From: Roseiarcus sp963820095 | GTDB lineage: Bacteria > Pseudomonadota > Alphaproteobacteria > Rhizobiales > Beijerinckiaceae | Length of the DNA: 64,000 nt | Assembly (NCBI GenBank): GCA_963820095.1 | Contig: CAWFZA010000008.1 | Coordinates: forward strand, 124,001-188,000 | Direction of reading: 5' to 3' | Shown here: positions 47,762 to 55,584 of the stretch, piece by piece | Layout of the letters: the number at the start of each line of letters is the position of its first letter | Numbering within the stretch: position 1 is the first letter of the stretch | Made by a program: the position numbers and the translations under genes | The notes under the pieces: generated by a model | What the model saw: only the letters and a program-made list of their open reading frames with translations | Told to the model about the DNA's origin: nothing | Database searches by the model: none

Positions 47762-48134
47762 TGCAGCCTCTCTCGTGTGAGCCGGGCAACATCTTATGGC
47801 AATCGAATTTGTTCTCAACATGTCATTGCTCAGGAAAAACCTTTCATCTCGCCAAAGTCAACGTTTAGACAGTCGAATGTCAACGATTTGTCATATTCCA
47901 ATCTGGCGCTGCAGCATGAAATCTGGACTTTTGTTTTTGTATCATGACAATGGTTCGGAAAATCTTGCTAAGCACAACCTCGGTTGCTTAATCGAAGGAT
48001 CTTTTGCTTGCTCATAATTGCCACAAATGATACGGTATTCCAGGGCTGATTCAGACAGCAGGCGGCGCAGGCGTCGAGACGCCGAGCGACCAGGAATCGT
48101 CCGGCCGAGTTTGAGCGCGGAACGGAGAGAACAA
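47762..48134. promoter_or_regulatory. AT-richer intergenic region with GTCAACG direct repeats
   Basis: 373 bp between divergent genes, lower in GC than its surroundings. Two GTCAACG(T/A)TT words start at 47857 and 47879, 22 bp apart (about two helical turns), a spacing typical of paired activator sites. TTGTTTTTGTATCATGACAATGG lies downstream near 47931 and could include promoter elements for the reductase gene. No ORF of note. The regulator is unknown. Confidence 0.3.
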
Positions 48135-48718
48135 GTGCGCGTGCTGGTCCTATTCGCCCACCCCGTCGCGACGAGCTTCGGCTCGAGCCTGCACGCTACG
48201 GTCGTTCAGACCCTGCGCGCCCACGGCCATGCGGTGGACGATTGCGACCTCAACGCCGAAGGGTTCGATCCGGTTATGACCGGAGAAGACCGGCTCGCCT
48301 ATTACGATATTCCCGAAAATCGAAGCCGGGTCGGTCCCTACGTCGACCGCCTGCTCAAATCCGACGCGCTGATTTTTTCCTTTCCGGTCTGGAACATGGG
48401 GTTTCCGGCGATCCTCAAGGGCTTCGTCGACAAGGTGTTCCTGCCCGGCGTCAGCTTCAATTTGAAGGACGACGGCTCATATGTCCCTTGCCTGCACAAC
48501 GTCAAAAGGCTCGGCGCGGTTTGCACCTACGGCGGCGCCGTTTGACCACCTATCTCATGGGCGATCCGCCACGGCGTTTTCTCAAGCGCTCGATGCGCCT
48601 GAATTGCGCGCCGGGCGCGGCTTGCGATTATCTTGCGTTTTATGACATGGACCACGCGACGCTCTCGCGCCGCATCCGTTTCCTAGAGGCAGTCGAAAGG
48701 AGATTTTCGAGGTGGTGA
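48135..48718 (+). CDS. NAD(P)H dehydrogenase (quinone), flavodoxin-like fold, one frameshift as sequenced
   Basis: About 195 residues after repair, normal for NQO1/MdaB-like FMN/FAD reductases. GTG start at 48135 gives VRVLVLFAHPVATSFGSSL (FAD phosphate loop); FSFPVWNMGFPAILKGFVDKVF and CTYGGA follow. A one-base deletion near 48538 shifts the frame before RLTTYLMGDPPRRFLKR, and the C-terminus continues to 48718. This break is not at a GANTC site, so either decay or error is possible. Confidence 0.7.
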
Positions 48719-48904
48719 GGCGCGCGCGGCGCACACCCGCGAAACTGAAACCAAACGCTACGTTCCAGGGATTCTGAACAGTTTGGGGTCCCCGTTTTTC
48801 TGGCGAGCGAAATCCATTGTGGGGTTGGGGCTTGCAACCGGCCGCGACTTCCAGCAGGTTGAGACGGTCAAGCAATTGTCTCGCATATTTGGGAGGCAGT
48901 GACC

Positions 48905-49927
48905 ATGAAGATTTTCCAATTCGCTGTCCGGATTTCAATTGTCGCCGCAGTCGTCGCCATTGCGTCCTTCGGATCAGCAGCCGCTCAAATGTCGCTTACG
49001 CCGCAAGGCGTTGCGGACGGGTTTCATTTGTCGACGGTCGTGAGCGGTCTGCCAAGCGGTGCGCCGAGTGGATGGACCACCAATAATGCGGGCGACCTTG
49101 TCGGCGAAACGAATTCCGTTACGGGCTATGTCTTCAAGGACCTCGACGGTCAGTCCTTCTCGGACGCCTTGTCGGCTCCGCAGGGACCGGCCTTCGGCAC
49201 GATGGACATTACCAGTGACGGTGGCGTTCTTTATGGCGGCGACAACTCGGATCCGGAAGACGATGTCCCGCCGACTCCGGGTCGACTGATCCGTCTCAAC
49301 GACAACGGCTCTATAGACACTATTGTTTCGACCACTCCACCGTTTGGCGTGGCTGGATTTGGCATCGCCACCAATCCCGTCACTCATCACATCGTCGCTG
49401 TGTCGGTGAATGGAATCTGGGATATTGATCCGTCGACCGGCATGGCGACCGAGATTCGGGCGGCCAGCTTCCTCTACGCCCTCGCCATTTCGGCGGACGG
49501 AAGCCTTATCTACACCACCCGTTTGGGCCACGTGTTCGGCATCGACTACTCCGGCCACATTACCTACGAGTCGCCGTATTTGGCCGGTTTGGCGAACCAC
49601 GGAGGGTTGGGCGTCCTAGGCGGCGCCGGCGAGTTTGCGGGAGACCTCATCACCAGCGGCGCGGACGGCGCCGTTTACTTGCTGGATCCGGATGGATCGT
49701 TGCCCGATGGGCAACTGGCGGATCTCATTGCGTCCGGTGGCTCTGACGGCAACTACATTGGCATGGACTTGACCAACGGTTCTCTGCTCCTGACGCAGTC
49801 CGACAGTCTCCTCCGCCTGACAACCGGTGTACCCGAGTCCTCCACTTGGGCGATGCTGCTCCTCGGCTTCGTCGGCGTTGGATTTGCTGGCTTTCTCGGA
49901 CGACGGAATGCGGTCGCGCTTGCCTAG
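48905..49927 (+). CDS. PEPxxWA-CTERM sorting domain protein with repeat-like beta structure
   Basis: 340 residues: signal peptide (AVRISIVAAVVAIASFGSAAA), a beta-rich body (GDLITSGADGAVYLLDPDG, ITSDGGVLYGGD), and a C-terminal sorting tail with VPESSTWAMLLLGFVG then GVGFAGFLGRR. The tail is the PEP-CTERM tripartite signal recognised by an exosortase/archaeosortase-like enzyme, so the protein should be processed at the inner membrane and delivered to the cell surface. No exosortase lies in this window. ATG 48905 follows GGGAGG; GTG 48899 is the alternative. Confidence 0.8.
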   Translation: MKIFQFAVRISIVAAVVAIASFGSAAAQMSLTPQGVADGFHLSTVVSGLPSGAPSGWTTNNAGDLVGETNSVTGYVFKDLDGQSFSDALSAPQGPAFGTMDITSDGGVLYGGDNSDPEDDVPPTPGRLIRLNDNGSIDTIVSTTPPFGVAGFGIATNPVTHHIVAVSVNGIWDIDPSTGMATEIRAASFLYALAISADGSLIYTTRLGHVFGIDYSGHITYESPYLAGLANHGGLGVLGGAGEFAGDLITSGADGAVYLLDPDGSLPDGQLADLIASGGSDGNYIGMDLTNGSLLLTQSDSLLRLTTGVPESSTWAMLLLGFVGVGFAGFLGRRNAVALA

Positions 49928-50012
49928 CTGGTTTGGGCGCAGGTCGGTCGCAGAAGTGGCGTCTCACCTGCCCGGAAGGATTTGATTCTCCCGAGCGCGG
50001 AGCGTGGCCCGC

Positions 50013-50795
50013 TCAACCGGCGGCGGAAACCTCATCGATAAAATCGCGGATGTGCCGTTCGATTTCGTCGCCCGGCAGGCCATAGCGCGACTTGGCGTCG
50101 GCCACGCCGAGATTGCCGCTGATGACGAAGGCGCGCAGGCCTTCGCGGGCCAAGGCGACGGCCTGCTCAGCGCTGAGGCCGCCCACCACCTGCACGGAGG
50201 CCCTGTCGCCCACGCTCTCGAAAACCGCGCACGCCACATCGTGCAGGTACCCGCCTTGAAAGAGACCCGGGTCGGCCCGCCGGGCGTCGTATTGCAGATG
50301 AATGCCGACGCCGTCCACGCCCGCGGCGAGCATGCGCTTCGCCGTCTCGACCGCCGGCCCGGCCGGGCCTTGCATGGGCAGGAGGACGTCGGCGAAGGCG
50401 AGCCTCGGGATCGCCGGATCGGCCTTGCGGAACGCATCACGCGCGGCGCACACCGCCTTGGCCGTGGCCTCGCCGGCCAGGGCAAGGAAATCGATGACGT
50501 TGGCGCCGCCGCGATAGACCGCGTTCGCCTCGCCCTCGCCGCCGTCCATGGTCTTCATATCGGCAAGCAGCAGCGCTTCCGGGAACCTTTGCCGGAAGAT
50601 CGGCACGACGTTGCGGACGCCCTCGTATTTGAGGAGCGGCGTCCCGAGCTCCAGGATGGTCACGCCGGCCTTGAGCGCCGCTTCCGCGACCGCAAGCCCC
50701 TGGACCACATGGTTGACGTCGATGGAGATCTGGAACGTGAGTTGCTCGCGGAACAGGCGGCGGACGCGGTTCGATTCGCGCGGGACGTCGTTCAT
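50013..50795 (-). CDS. Orotidine 5'-phosphate decarboxylase/HUMPS-family protein (HPS/KGPDC-like)
   Basis: 260-residue TIM-barrel protein. FQISIDVNHVVQGLAVAE begins the barrel, and LLADMKTMDGGEGEA holds the D-x-K-x-x-D motif of the suprafamily that includes 3-hexulose-6-phosphate synthase and 3-keto-L-gulonate-6-phosphate decarboxylase. QVVGGLSAEQAV binds phosphate. HPS condenses formaldehyde with ribulose-5-phosphate, which would be notable in an alphaproteobacterium; no phosphohexuloisomerase (hxlB) lies nearby, so KGPDC-like or other activity is equally possible. Confidence 0.75.
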   Translation of the reverse strand: MNDVPRESNRVRRLFREQLTFQISIDVNHVVQGLAVAEAALKAGVTILELGTPLLKYEGVRNVVPIFRQRFPEALLLADMKTMDGGEGEANAVYRGGANVIDFLALAGEATAKAVCAARDAFRKADPAIPRLAFADVLLPMQGPAGPAVETAKRMLAAGVDGVGIHLQYDARRADPGLFQGGYLHDVACAVFESVGDRASVQVVGGLSAEQAVALAREGLRAFVISGNLGVADAKSRYGLPGDEIERHIRDFIDEVSAAG

Positions 50796-50902
50796 GTCAT
50801 CAGGCTCTCAAATGGCCGCCACAACGAAAGTCGGCGACGGACAATCGCTGAGAATGCCGATTTTGAAAATCCGCGCGGCGCGCAGCGAGCGCGCCAAGTG
50901 AA

Positions 50903-50928
50903 AAAGGGCCCGTCACGACGGGCCCTTT
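50903..50928. terminator. Bidirectional Rho-independent terminator
   Basis: Perfect 11-bp hairpin AAAGGGCCCGT-CACG-ACGGGCCCTTT, with A-rich and T-rich flanks. It lies just upstream of the 50013-50795 gene and just downstream of the 50962-51540 gene, both leftward. It most plausibly ends the latter transcript. Confidence 0.85.
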
Positions 50929-50961
50929 CTCGACTTGGCCTCTTCGACGGCGAGTCAATGG

Positions 50962-51540
50962 TCAGGGTTTGCTGCCGCCGGCCGGCGTGACAGGTTGCGA
51001 ACCTCCGGTCGAAGCCGGTCCGGGCGTCACACCAGCGCTATTGCTGCTTCCGCCCATATGCTGGGAATTGCTGGCGGAATTTGTGCGCTGCGACGCCTCG
51101 GTCAGCGCCGTCACTGAATCCGGGCTGATCATCATCGTCACCGCGTTGCCCTCGGAGTTCTTGGCTTGCACGAAGAATGACGAAGGCATGATGGTGATAT
51201 CGGTATATCCTGCCTTGGTCAGATCAGCGCGCAGCTTCTTCGCTATGTGCATGTTTGCGGCGCTCGCCTCAGCCGAATTCGCATTCGCGTTGGTCTGGCC
51301 GTTTTGCATCGAGCTTGCAGGATTTGCCGCGGCCGGGTTTGCGTTCGCGGCGGTCTGGCCGTGTTGGGCTGGGTTCTGAGAATTTGACGCGGCGCCTTTG
51401 GTCGGCCCGCTGCCGGCGTCGTTGGTGGACGTCGCGCCTGTCGTTGGGCCGCTGCCGGCGTCGCCCTGGGCCGCCAATGCGGGCGTCGCAAGGCCGCCTG
51501 CCAGTACAAGAGCGCACGCATATTTGGTGATCGATGTCAT
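50962..51540 (-). CDS. Secreted low-complexity protein with conserved C-terminal domain
   Basis: 192 residues: signal peptide (YACALVLAGGLATPALA), an Asn/Ala/Gly/Ser/Thr-rich region with internal repeats (DAGSGPT(T/K)GA twice; NGQTNANANS-type units) and a compact domain near residues 95-150, AKKLRADLTKAGYTDITIMP then FFVQAKNSEGNAVTMMISPD. That domain resembles a small family in Rhizobiales secreted proteins; I know no function. The C-terminus is again Gly/Ser/Pro rich. Followed by a strong hairpin terminator. Confidence 0.7.
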   Translation of the reverse strand: MTSITKYACALVLAGGLATPALAAQGDAGSGPTTGATSTNDAGSGPTKGAASNSQNPAQHGQTAANANPAAANPASSMQNGQTNANANSAEASAANMHIAKKLRADLTKAGYTDITIMPSSFFVQAKNSEGNAVTMMISPDSVTALTEASQRTNSASNSQHMGGSSNSAGVTPGPASTGGSQPVTPAGGSKP

Positions 51541-51923
51541 GGGCTGTCTCCTTCCGGATTGCAGGATTGCCGCCCAGCTGTTGAGCTAACGCTCGGTTTG
51601 ATCACCGGTTCCAGCCCACAACGAATTTGTTCGCGATCGGCGCCAAGCCTCCACGCCGCCTTCTGTTCGGCGCTGCAAGCGCTTGGAGTGACATCGGGCG
51701 AGCCCATGTGGGGGGCGCGCCAAGGCGATTTTGACTGCGGTGGGCGTTCTCCGTGCGGCGACAGCCCCTCGGCGACGGATCTGCGCACCACGAGGCGCCC
51801 GCGCCTGGAGCCTGTGCTTCCGTCGACCTTGCGCTTCGAGATACTGGCTATGGCTGGGGATCGAGTTTGGCAAGGAACGCGAACGCCAAGAGACAACGCC
51901 ACCGCGTAACCTGAAGCCCTCCG
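51541..51923. other. Intergenic region, nothing recognised
   Basis: 383 bp between two leftward genes. Open frames exist on both strands but none has a start with ribosome site, a signal peptide or a recognisable motif, and composition is not clearly coding. A promoter for the 50962-51540 gene should lie at its left edge, where the leader contains GGAGAC before the ATG. Confidence 0.4.
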
Positions 51924-52343
51924 TCAGTCGAGGCCCATCGTCGCGAGCTGGATGCGGATTTCCAGCGCCAGATTAACGAGGCACGTCATGAGGAGGGCCA
52001 GCGCCACCACGAACATTGCGGCGACGATTGCGCCGTGTCCGAATCCAAGCAGCGCCGAAGCGAAAGCCGCAATCAACAGCGCCGACGTCACCAGGGCGCT
52101 CAGCACGCCGAAGTAGATCGCCCGGCCGAGCAGCATCACCCGGCGGTCGAGCGTCTGCAACAGCGCTTTCTTAGGATCGGCCCCGCTTGAATCGTCCGCC
52201 CGCAAAGCGCGCAGACGGTCGCTGAGGCGCTCCATCCGTTGAATGAGAATGGAGAGAAACGCCGCTACCGCCCCAAGCATGAAGGCCGGGGCGGTCGCAT
52301 GGGAGATCACCGAGCCAAGGTGATCGATATCAGTCACGATCAC
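51924..52343 (-). CDS. DUF2721 family membrane protein
   Basis: 139 residues with three predicted transmembrane segments (ISHATAPAFMLGAVAAFLSIL, YFGVLSALVTSALLIAAFASAL, IVAAMFVVALALLMTCLVNLA) and a cytoplasmic loop with QRMERLSDRLRAL. This matches DUF2721, uncharacterised inner-membrane proteins of similar length. No operon partner is evident. Confidence 0.75.
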   Translation of the reverse strand: MIVTDIDHLGSVISHATAPAFMLGAVAAFLSILIQRMERLSDRLRALRADDSSGADPKKALLQTLDRRVMLLGRAIYFGVLSALVTSALLIAAFASALLGFGHGAIVAAMFVVALALLMTCLVNLALEIRIQLATMGLD

Positions 52344-52392
52344 CCTCAGTCCCCGCGCTCAAACGATGCGACCGCAATCACGCGTGATGCCG

Positions 52393-53436
52393 CTAGTGAG
52401 AGAGGAATTTGAACGGTTCGGTGCTGACGAACTTCTCGGAAACTTCGCCCGAGAGAATCGGGTTACCGCTTAGGTCGAGCTTGGCAGGCGCGGACCCTTC
52501 GGCGAGCTTCAGCTTCGCCAAGTCGACCCAGAAGATCGACGGGTTATACGAGGACTCGAAGAAGTAGCGCTTGGCGGCGGTGTCGGACACCGTCCGCCAG
52601 ATTGTTGCGGCGATGTTCGGCTTTTCCGGGTCGGCGAGGCCGAGCGGAACCGAGATCGAGCGGATCAGCGAGAAAGCGGTCGCGACCGCGAGCCTCGGGT
52701 CCTTCTCCTTCGGCGCCGCGTTGAGGCTCCAGCTCATGCGGACGAAGCGATCGGCGGAGCCGATCGTTCCCGGCTGGAAATTGAGTCCGTTGACGCCCTT
52801 CCAATAGGTGTTGATCGCGAGCTGCTGGTCGAAGCTCGGCGAGTTGGTCATTACCGTATATTTGCGGTCGTGATGGACGACGAGCTTACCGCCGATGTAC
52901 TCGAAAATGGCGCTGTCGCCCGAAGCGTCGGCGAGCGCCAGGTGACCGCCGGCTTTCTTTCCGCCGGGCAAATCCGGCGCGACGACAGCGAACGGATCGT
53001 GGCTCAGCGCGTCGACCGCTTCGGCGACGTTGCTGTAATTGTCGAGGACGTACTGGGTCCAGGCGCCGACCGAGATCAGCGGCTTGCCGGAAGCCTTGGC
53101 GTCGCCATAGTCGGTTTCGACGAGGTAGAGGGCGTTGGCGACGAGACCCGCATCGTTCATCCCGTCGACAGTGGCGATATTGTAGAACGACGAGATCACC
53201 GAGCCATGTTTCGACGTCCATTCGACCGAGCCGGGACCCGCGCCGCCGTCGCGCTTAAGACCCTTCGGGAACGACCAGAGATCGGTCGCCGGATCTTCCG
53301 CCCAATCCATCGAGCGGCCGACGATATAGCTGTCGATACCGGTCTCATAAATGAAACGGGTGCACGCGAGCGCATCGAAGCTCATGCACGCGATCGTTGC
53401 GGCCGCGACGAGCGCGATCAACCGGCTGTTCCTCAT
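52393..53436 (-). CDS. Linear amide C-N hydrolase (choloylglycine hydrolase/penicillin V acylase family)
   Basis: Ntn-hydrolase of 347 residues. A signal peptide ends at ALA and the next residue, Cys25 (CTRFIYET), is the N-terminal nucleophile exposed by cleavage. VGRSMDW supplies the conserved Arg and Asp, and MTNSPSFDQQLAIN the conserved Asn. Gram-negative periplasmic members often hydrolyse N-acyl homoserine lactones or penicillin V and bile salts poorly; quorum quenching is a possible but untested role. Start ATG 53436. Confidence 0.88.
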   Translation of the reverse strand: MRNSRLIALVAAATIACMSFDALACTRFIYETGIDSYIVGRSMDWAEDPATDLWSFPKGLKRDGGAGPGSVEWTSKHGSVISSFYNIATVDGMNDAGLVANALYLVETDYGDAKASGKPLISVGAWTQYVLDNYSNVAEAVDALSHDPFAVVAPDLPGGKKAGGHLALADASGDSAIFEYIGGKLVVHHDRKYTVMTNSPSFDQQLAINTYWKGVNGLNFQPGTIGSADRFVRMSWSLNAAPKEKDPRLAVATAFSLIRSISVPLGLADPEKPNIAATIWRTVSDTAAKRYFFESSYNPSIFWVDLAKLKLAEGSAPAKLDLSGNPILSGEVSEKFVSTEPFKFLSH

Positions 53437-53522
53437 TTTTTGTTTCCCCAGGTCATGAAAGCGTGTCGGCAAAACAGGCGTGACGCTCTTCCGCCAACAC
53501 GATCGCAGATTGCGGTTGCGCC

Positions 53523-53744
53523 TTAGCGGTAGACGCGGACCCCGCCCCGATAGCCGTAGCCGCGCCGAACAACCGCCGCGTCGCCGTGGTAACCATAGCC
53601 CCGATGCACGCCGACCGCGCCGTTCGGACCCGCGCAGCCAGCGCGGTAAACGCCTCGCGCGCAGACGACGGCATTCGCGTCAACCGGCAGAGCCACCATC
53701 AAACCAAGCGCCAACATTGCGTATGTGATCATTTTCATTTTCAT
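53523..53744 (-). CDS. Small secreted Gly/Tyr/Arg-rich protein
   Basis: 73 residues: MKMKMITYAMLALGLMVALPVDANA signal peptide region (cleavage after ANA), one Cys pair (VVCARGVYRAGCAGP), then a tail with three YGYHG/YGYRG-type repeats. GGAAGGAAC precedes the ATG at 53744. Similar short Gly/Tyr-rich exported proteins are common in Hyphomicrobiales; function unknown. Confidence 0.65.
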   Translation of the reverse strand: MKMKMITYAMLALGLMVALPVDANAVVCARGVYRAGCAGPNGAVGVHRGYGYHGDAAVVRRGYGYRGGVRVYR

Positions 53745-54025
53745 TGTTCCTTCCAGCCCATTTGCAACCGTCGCGAATCCGCGGCGGCATACCCTCCTCG
53801 CCGATCCTCCCGGCGCAAAAGCTCTAGATCGGGTCGATGTCATTCGGACACGTCCGCACGGCGCGAGTGGTCCGTAGACGTAGCTGCAGAATCATGAATA
53901 AGCCCTTGTCGGGAACCGCCTGGACCCAGTTAGCGTCGCGTTCCTGCGATTGCAGGAGATGGCGCTCACGGAATCAGGCCGCACTCGAACATCTTGTTCA
54001 AGACTGGGCCGGCGATAGCAAGCAC

Positions 54026-54127
54026 GTGGATTTCGACATTCTGCTGCGCGGCCTTGAGGCAGTGCAGGCAGAGTGGGTGCTGATCTGCGCCACCCATAAC
54101 ATCACAAAGCTCGCCAAGGCGATCTGA
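54026..54127 (+). pseudogene. IS1182-like transposase C-terminal remnant
   Basis: Codons reading DFDILLRGLEAVQAEW, then VLICATHNITKLAKAI and a stop resemble the extreme C-terminus of IS1182/IS4-type transposases (FxxFLLRG-KV-GEW---C--HNL-KL). No catalytic core remains upstream. It lies 243 bp from the end of the TIR-STAND operon and marks a former insertion at the edge of that block. Confidence 0.5.
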
Positions 54128-54151
54128 GGGCGCCAATCTCAAATCTTCACT

Positions 54152-54174
54152 CCGTCCAGACGCTATCTGGACGG
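54152..54174. terminator. Hairpin, possible terminator or IS end
   Basis: CCGTCCAGA-CGCTA-TCTGGACGG, a perfect 9-bp stem with 5-base loop, within the 242-bp gap between the IS relic and the membrane-protein gene. There is no T-tract on either side, so factor-independent termination is doubtful; it may derive from the IS end. Confidence 0.35.
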
Positions 54175-54369
54175 GCGCCTAGTGGACCGAATCAGACGCT
54201 TCGCAGTCTTGGGGCGCCAAAGCGTGACTCCAAACCGCATTGGTTAAGCCCATCGATTGACAGTCCTGATCGCGGTGCTACGTCAGCCATCTCATCCTGG
54301 GCGTCGGGGCGGACTCAAATGTCAAATTTGATCCACCAACGTCATTGCAAGCCGAACGAAGTCAGAAGC

Positions 54370-55569
54370 CTACCGCCCGTTCGTTTCTCCAGCGCTCGTG
54401 GGTTGCTGCTCCAATTCTTGCTTCTCAGGCTTGGACAGCTGCTCCAATTGTCCGTCGAGCTTCTGGAGCGAAGCCGCCGCCTGCGCCGTCCCTTCAAGCC
54501 ATTGCTTGTGCTCTGTCGATAGAAGATCGGTCACTGCGTCGGTAAACGCCACCAAGGCCTTCGGCTGGCCGGCGACGATCTTCTCCGCTACATCGTCAAT
54601 TCGTCCCGCAAGCTGGTCCAGCGCCACTTCCGTGCTTTCATACCGTTCTGCATTGGCCCGGTCCCGCCTCAGCGCGTCTCGATTTGAGGAAAAGGCGCCG
54701 ATAGCGGCTCCGACGACGCCAGCGAGGACCATGAACACGGAGCCTGAGGCCTGTGCCGCAAAAATGGCCCCGCTGCCGGCAACAAAGGCGAGTGCGTTGG
54801 CCACGCCGCCCAAGAGGCTGGTGGTTTCAGACGATTTCCGGTGGCGCAAAGCGCGGGCGTCCAACCACTTTCGCTGATCGTCCAGCAAATGAACGGAAAC
54901 GAGCGCGAGCCCTTTCAGGGCTGCGTCGTTCCCCTCCTCCGCGGCCCTATCCGCGATCGCGCCGAACACGGCAAGGCGCTCTAGCTCGGCTTCGCCTCGG
55001 CACGTCTGCCAGCGTCCAACGCGACCTTGATCGCGGGCGATGTAGGTGAAGAAAGCCGCAGCGGCGCCGAGCAGGAGCGTGCCGATCCCCAACAAGACGG
55101 TGAGGATCTTGAGCATGGACTCGTATGGCGAACCGGCGGACAGGGCGGTAATCGCAAGTATGACCCCGCTGGATACTCCAACAGCCGCAAGGCAGGCGCT
55201 GGCGCGGGTCGCTTCCTGCACAAGATAAGTCTGCTGGCGCACCGCTTCGGCATCCTGGCGAGCAAAGGTGTCGAGCTTTGTGCGTACGGCGGAAGATTCG
55301 AAAATCTTCGCGAGCTCCGGCCAATTCTGCCGAAGTTTGCTTGGCAAGGCGCTTATCGCCTCGATGCCGGACTTGTCGGCTAAAGTGACGACTTTAAAGC
55401 AATCCACAAACGATGGCGTCGGCGCGGCCGAACCGCCCTTAGACGGCGCCGAGGGGGCCTCCGACTTTCCCGAGGAGGCCTCCATTCCCGTCGAAAGGAC
55501 CTCCGTCGCCGAAGGAACCTCCGTCGCCGTCGCCACGTCCGTAAGAGTAGCCGTTGCGTTGTCGTCCAT
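54370..55569 (-). CDS. Membrane protein with two TM hairpins (SLATT-like), partner of TIR-STAND protein
   Basis: 399 residues. A Ser/Thr/Ala/Glu-rich N-terminus (to about 50) is followed by a helical region, a first pair of transmembrane helices (SACLAAVGVSSGVILAITALSA; MLKILTVLLGIGTLLLGAAAAFF), a soluble segment with QGRVGRWQTCRGEAELERL, a second pair (GVANALAFVAGSGAIFAA; VFMVLAGVVGAAIGAF) and a C-terminal coiled coil ending Glu/Gln-rich. The 2+2 layout is reminiscent of SLATT/pore-type effectors of bacterial immune operons, but I cannot assign a known family. Its ATG is 15 bp after the TIR-STAND-WD40 stop. Confidence 0.6.
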   Translation of the reverse strand: MDDNATATLTDVATATEVPSATEVLSTGMEASSGKSEAPSAPSKGGSAAPTPSFVDCFKVVTLADKSGIEAISALPSKLRQNWPELAKIFESSAVRTKLDTFARQDAEAVRQQTYLVQEATRASACLAAVGVSSGVILAITALSAGSPYESMLKILTVLLGIGTLLLGAAAAFFTYIARDQGRVGRWQTCRGEAELERLAVFGAIADRAAEEGNDAALKGLALVSVHLLDDQRKWLDARALRHRKSSETTSLLGGVANALAFVAGSGAIFAAQASGSVFMVLAGVVGAAIGAFSSNRDALRRDRANAERYESTEVALDQLAGRIDDVAEKIVAGQPKALVAFTDAVTDLLSTEHKQWLEGTAQAAASLQKLDGQLEQLSKPEKQELEQQPTSAGETNGR

Positions 55570-55584
55570 CGTTTGGCCCGTGTG

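Noticed and set aside
51537..51909. A gene of about 115 codons in the gap before the DUF2721 gene
   Set aside because: Long frames exist on both strands, as expected at high GC, but none shows a start site, signal peptide, domain or conserved motif.
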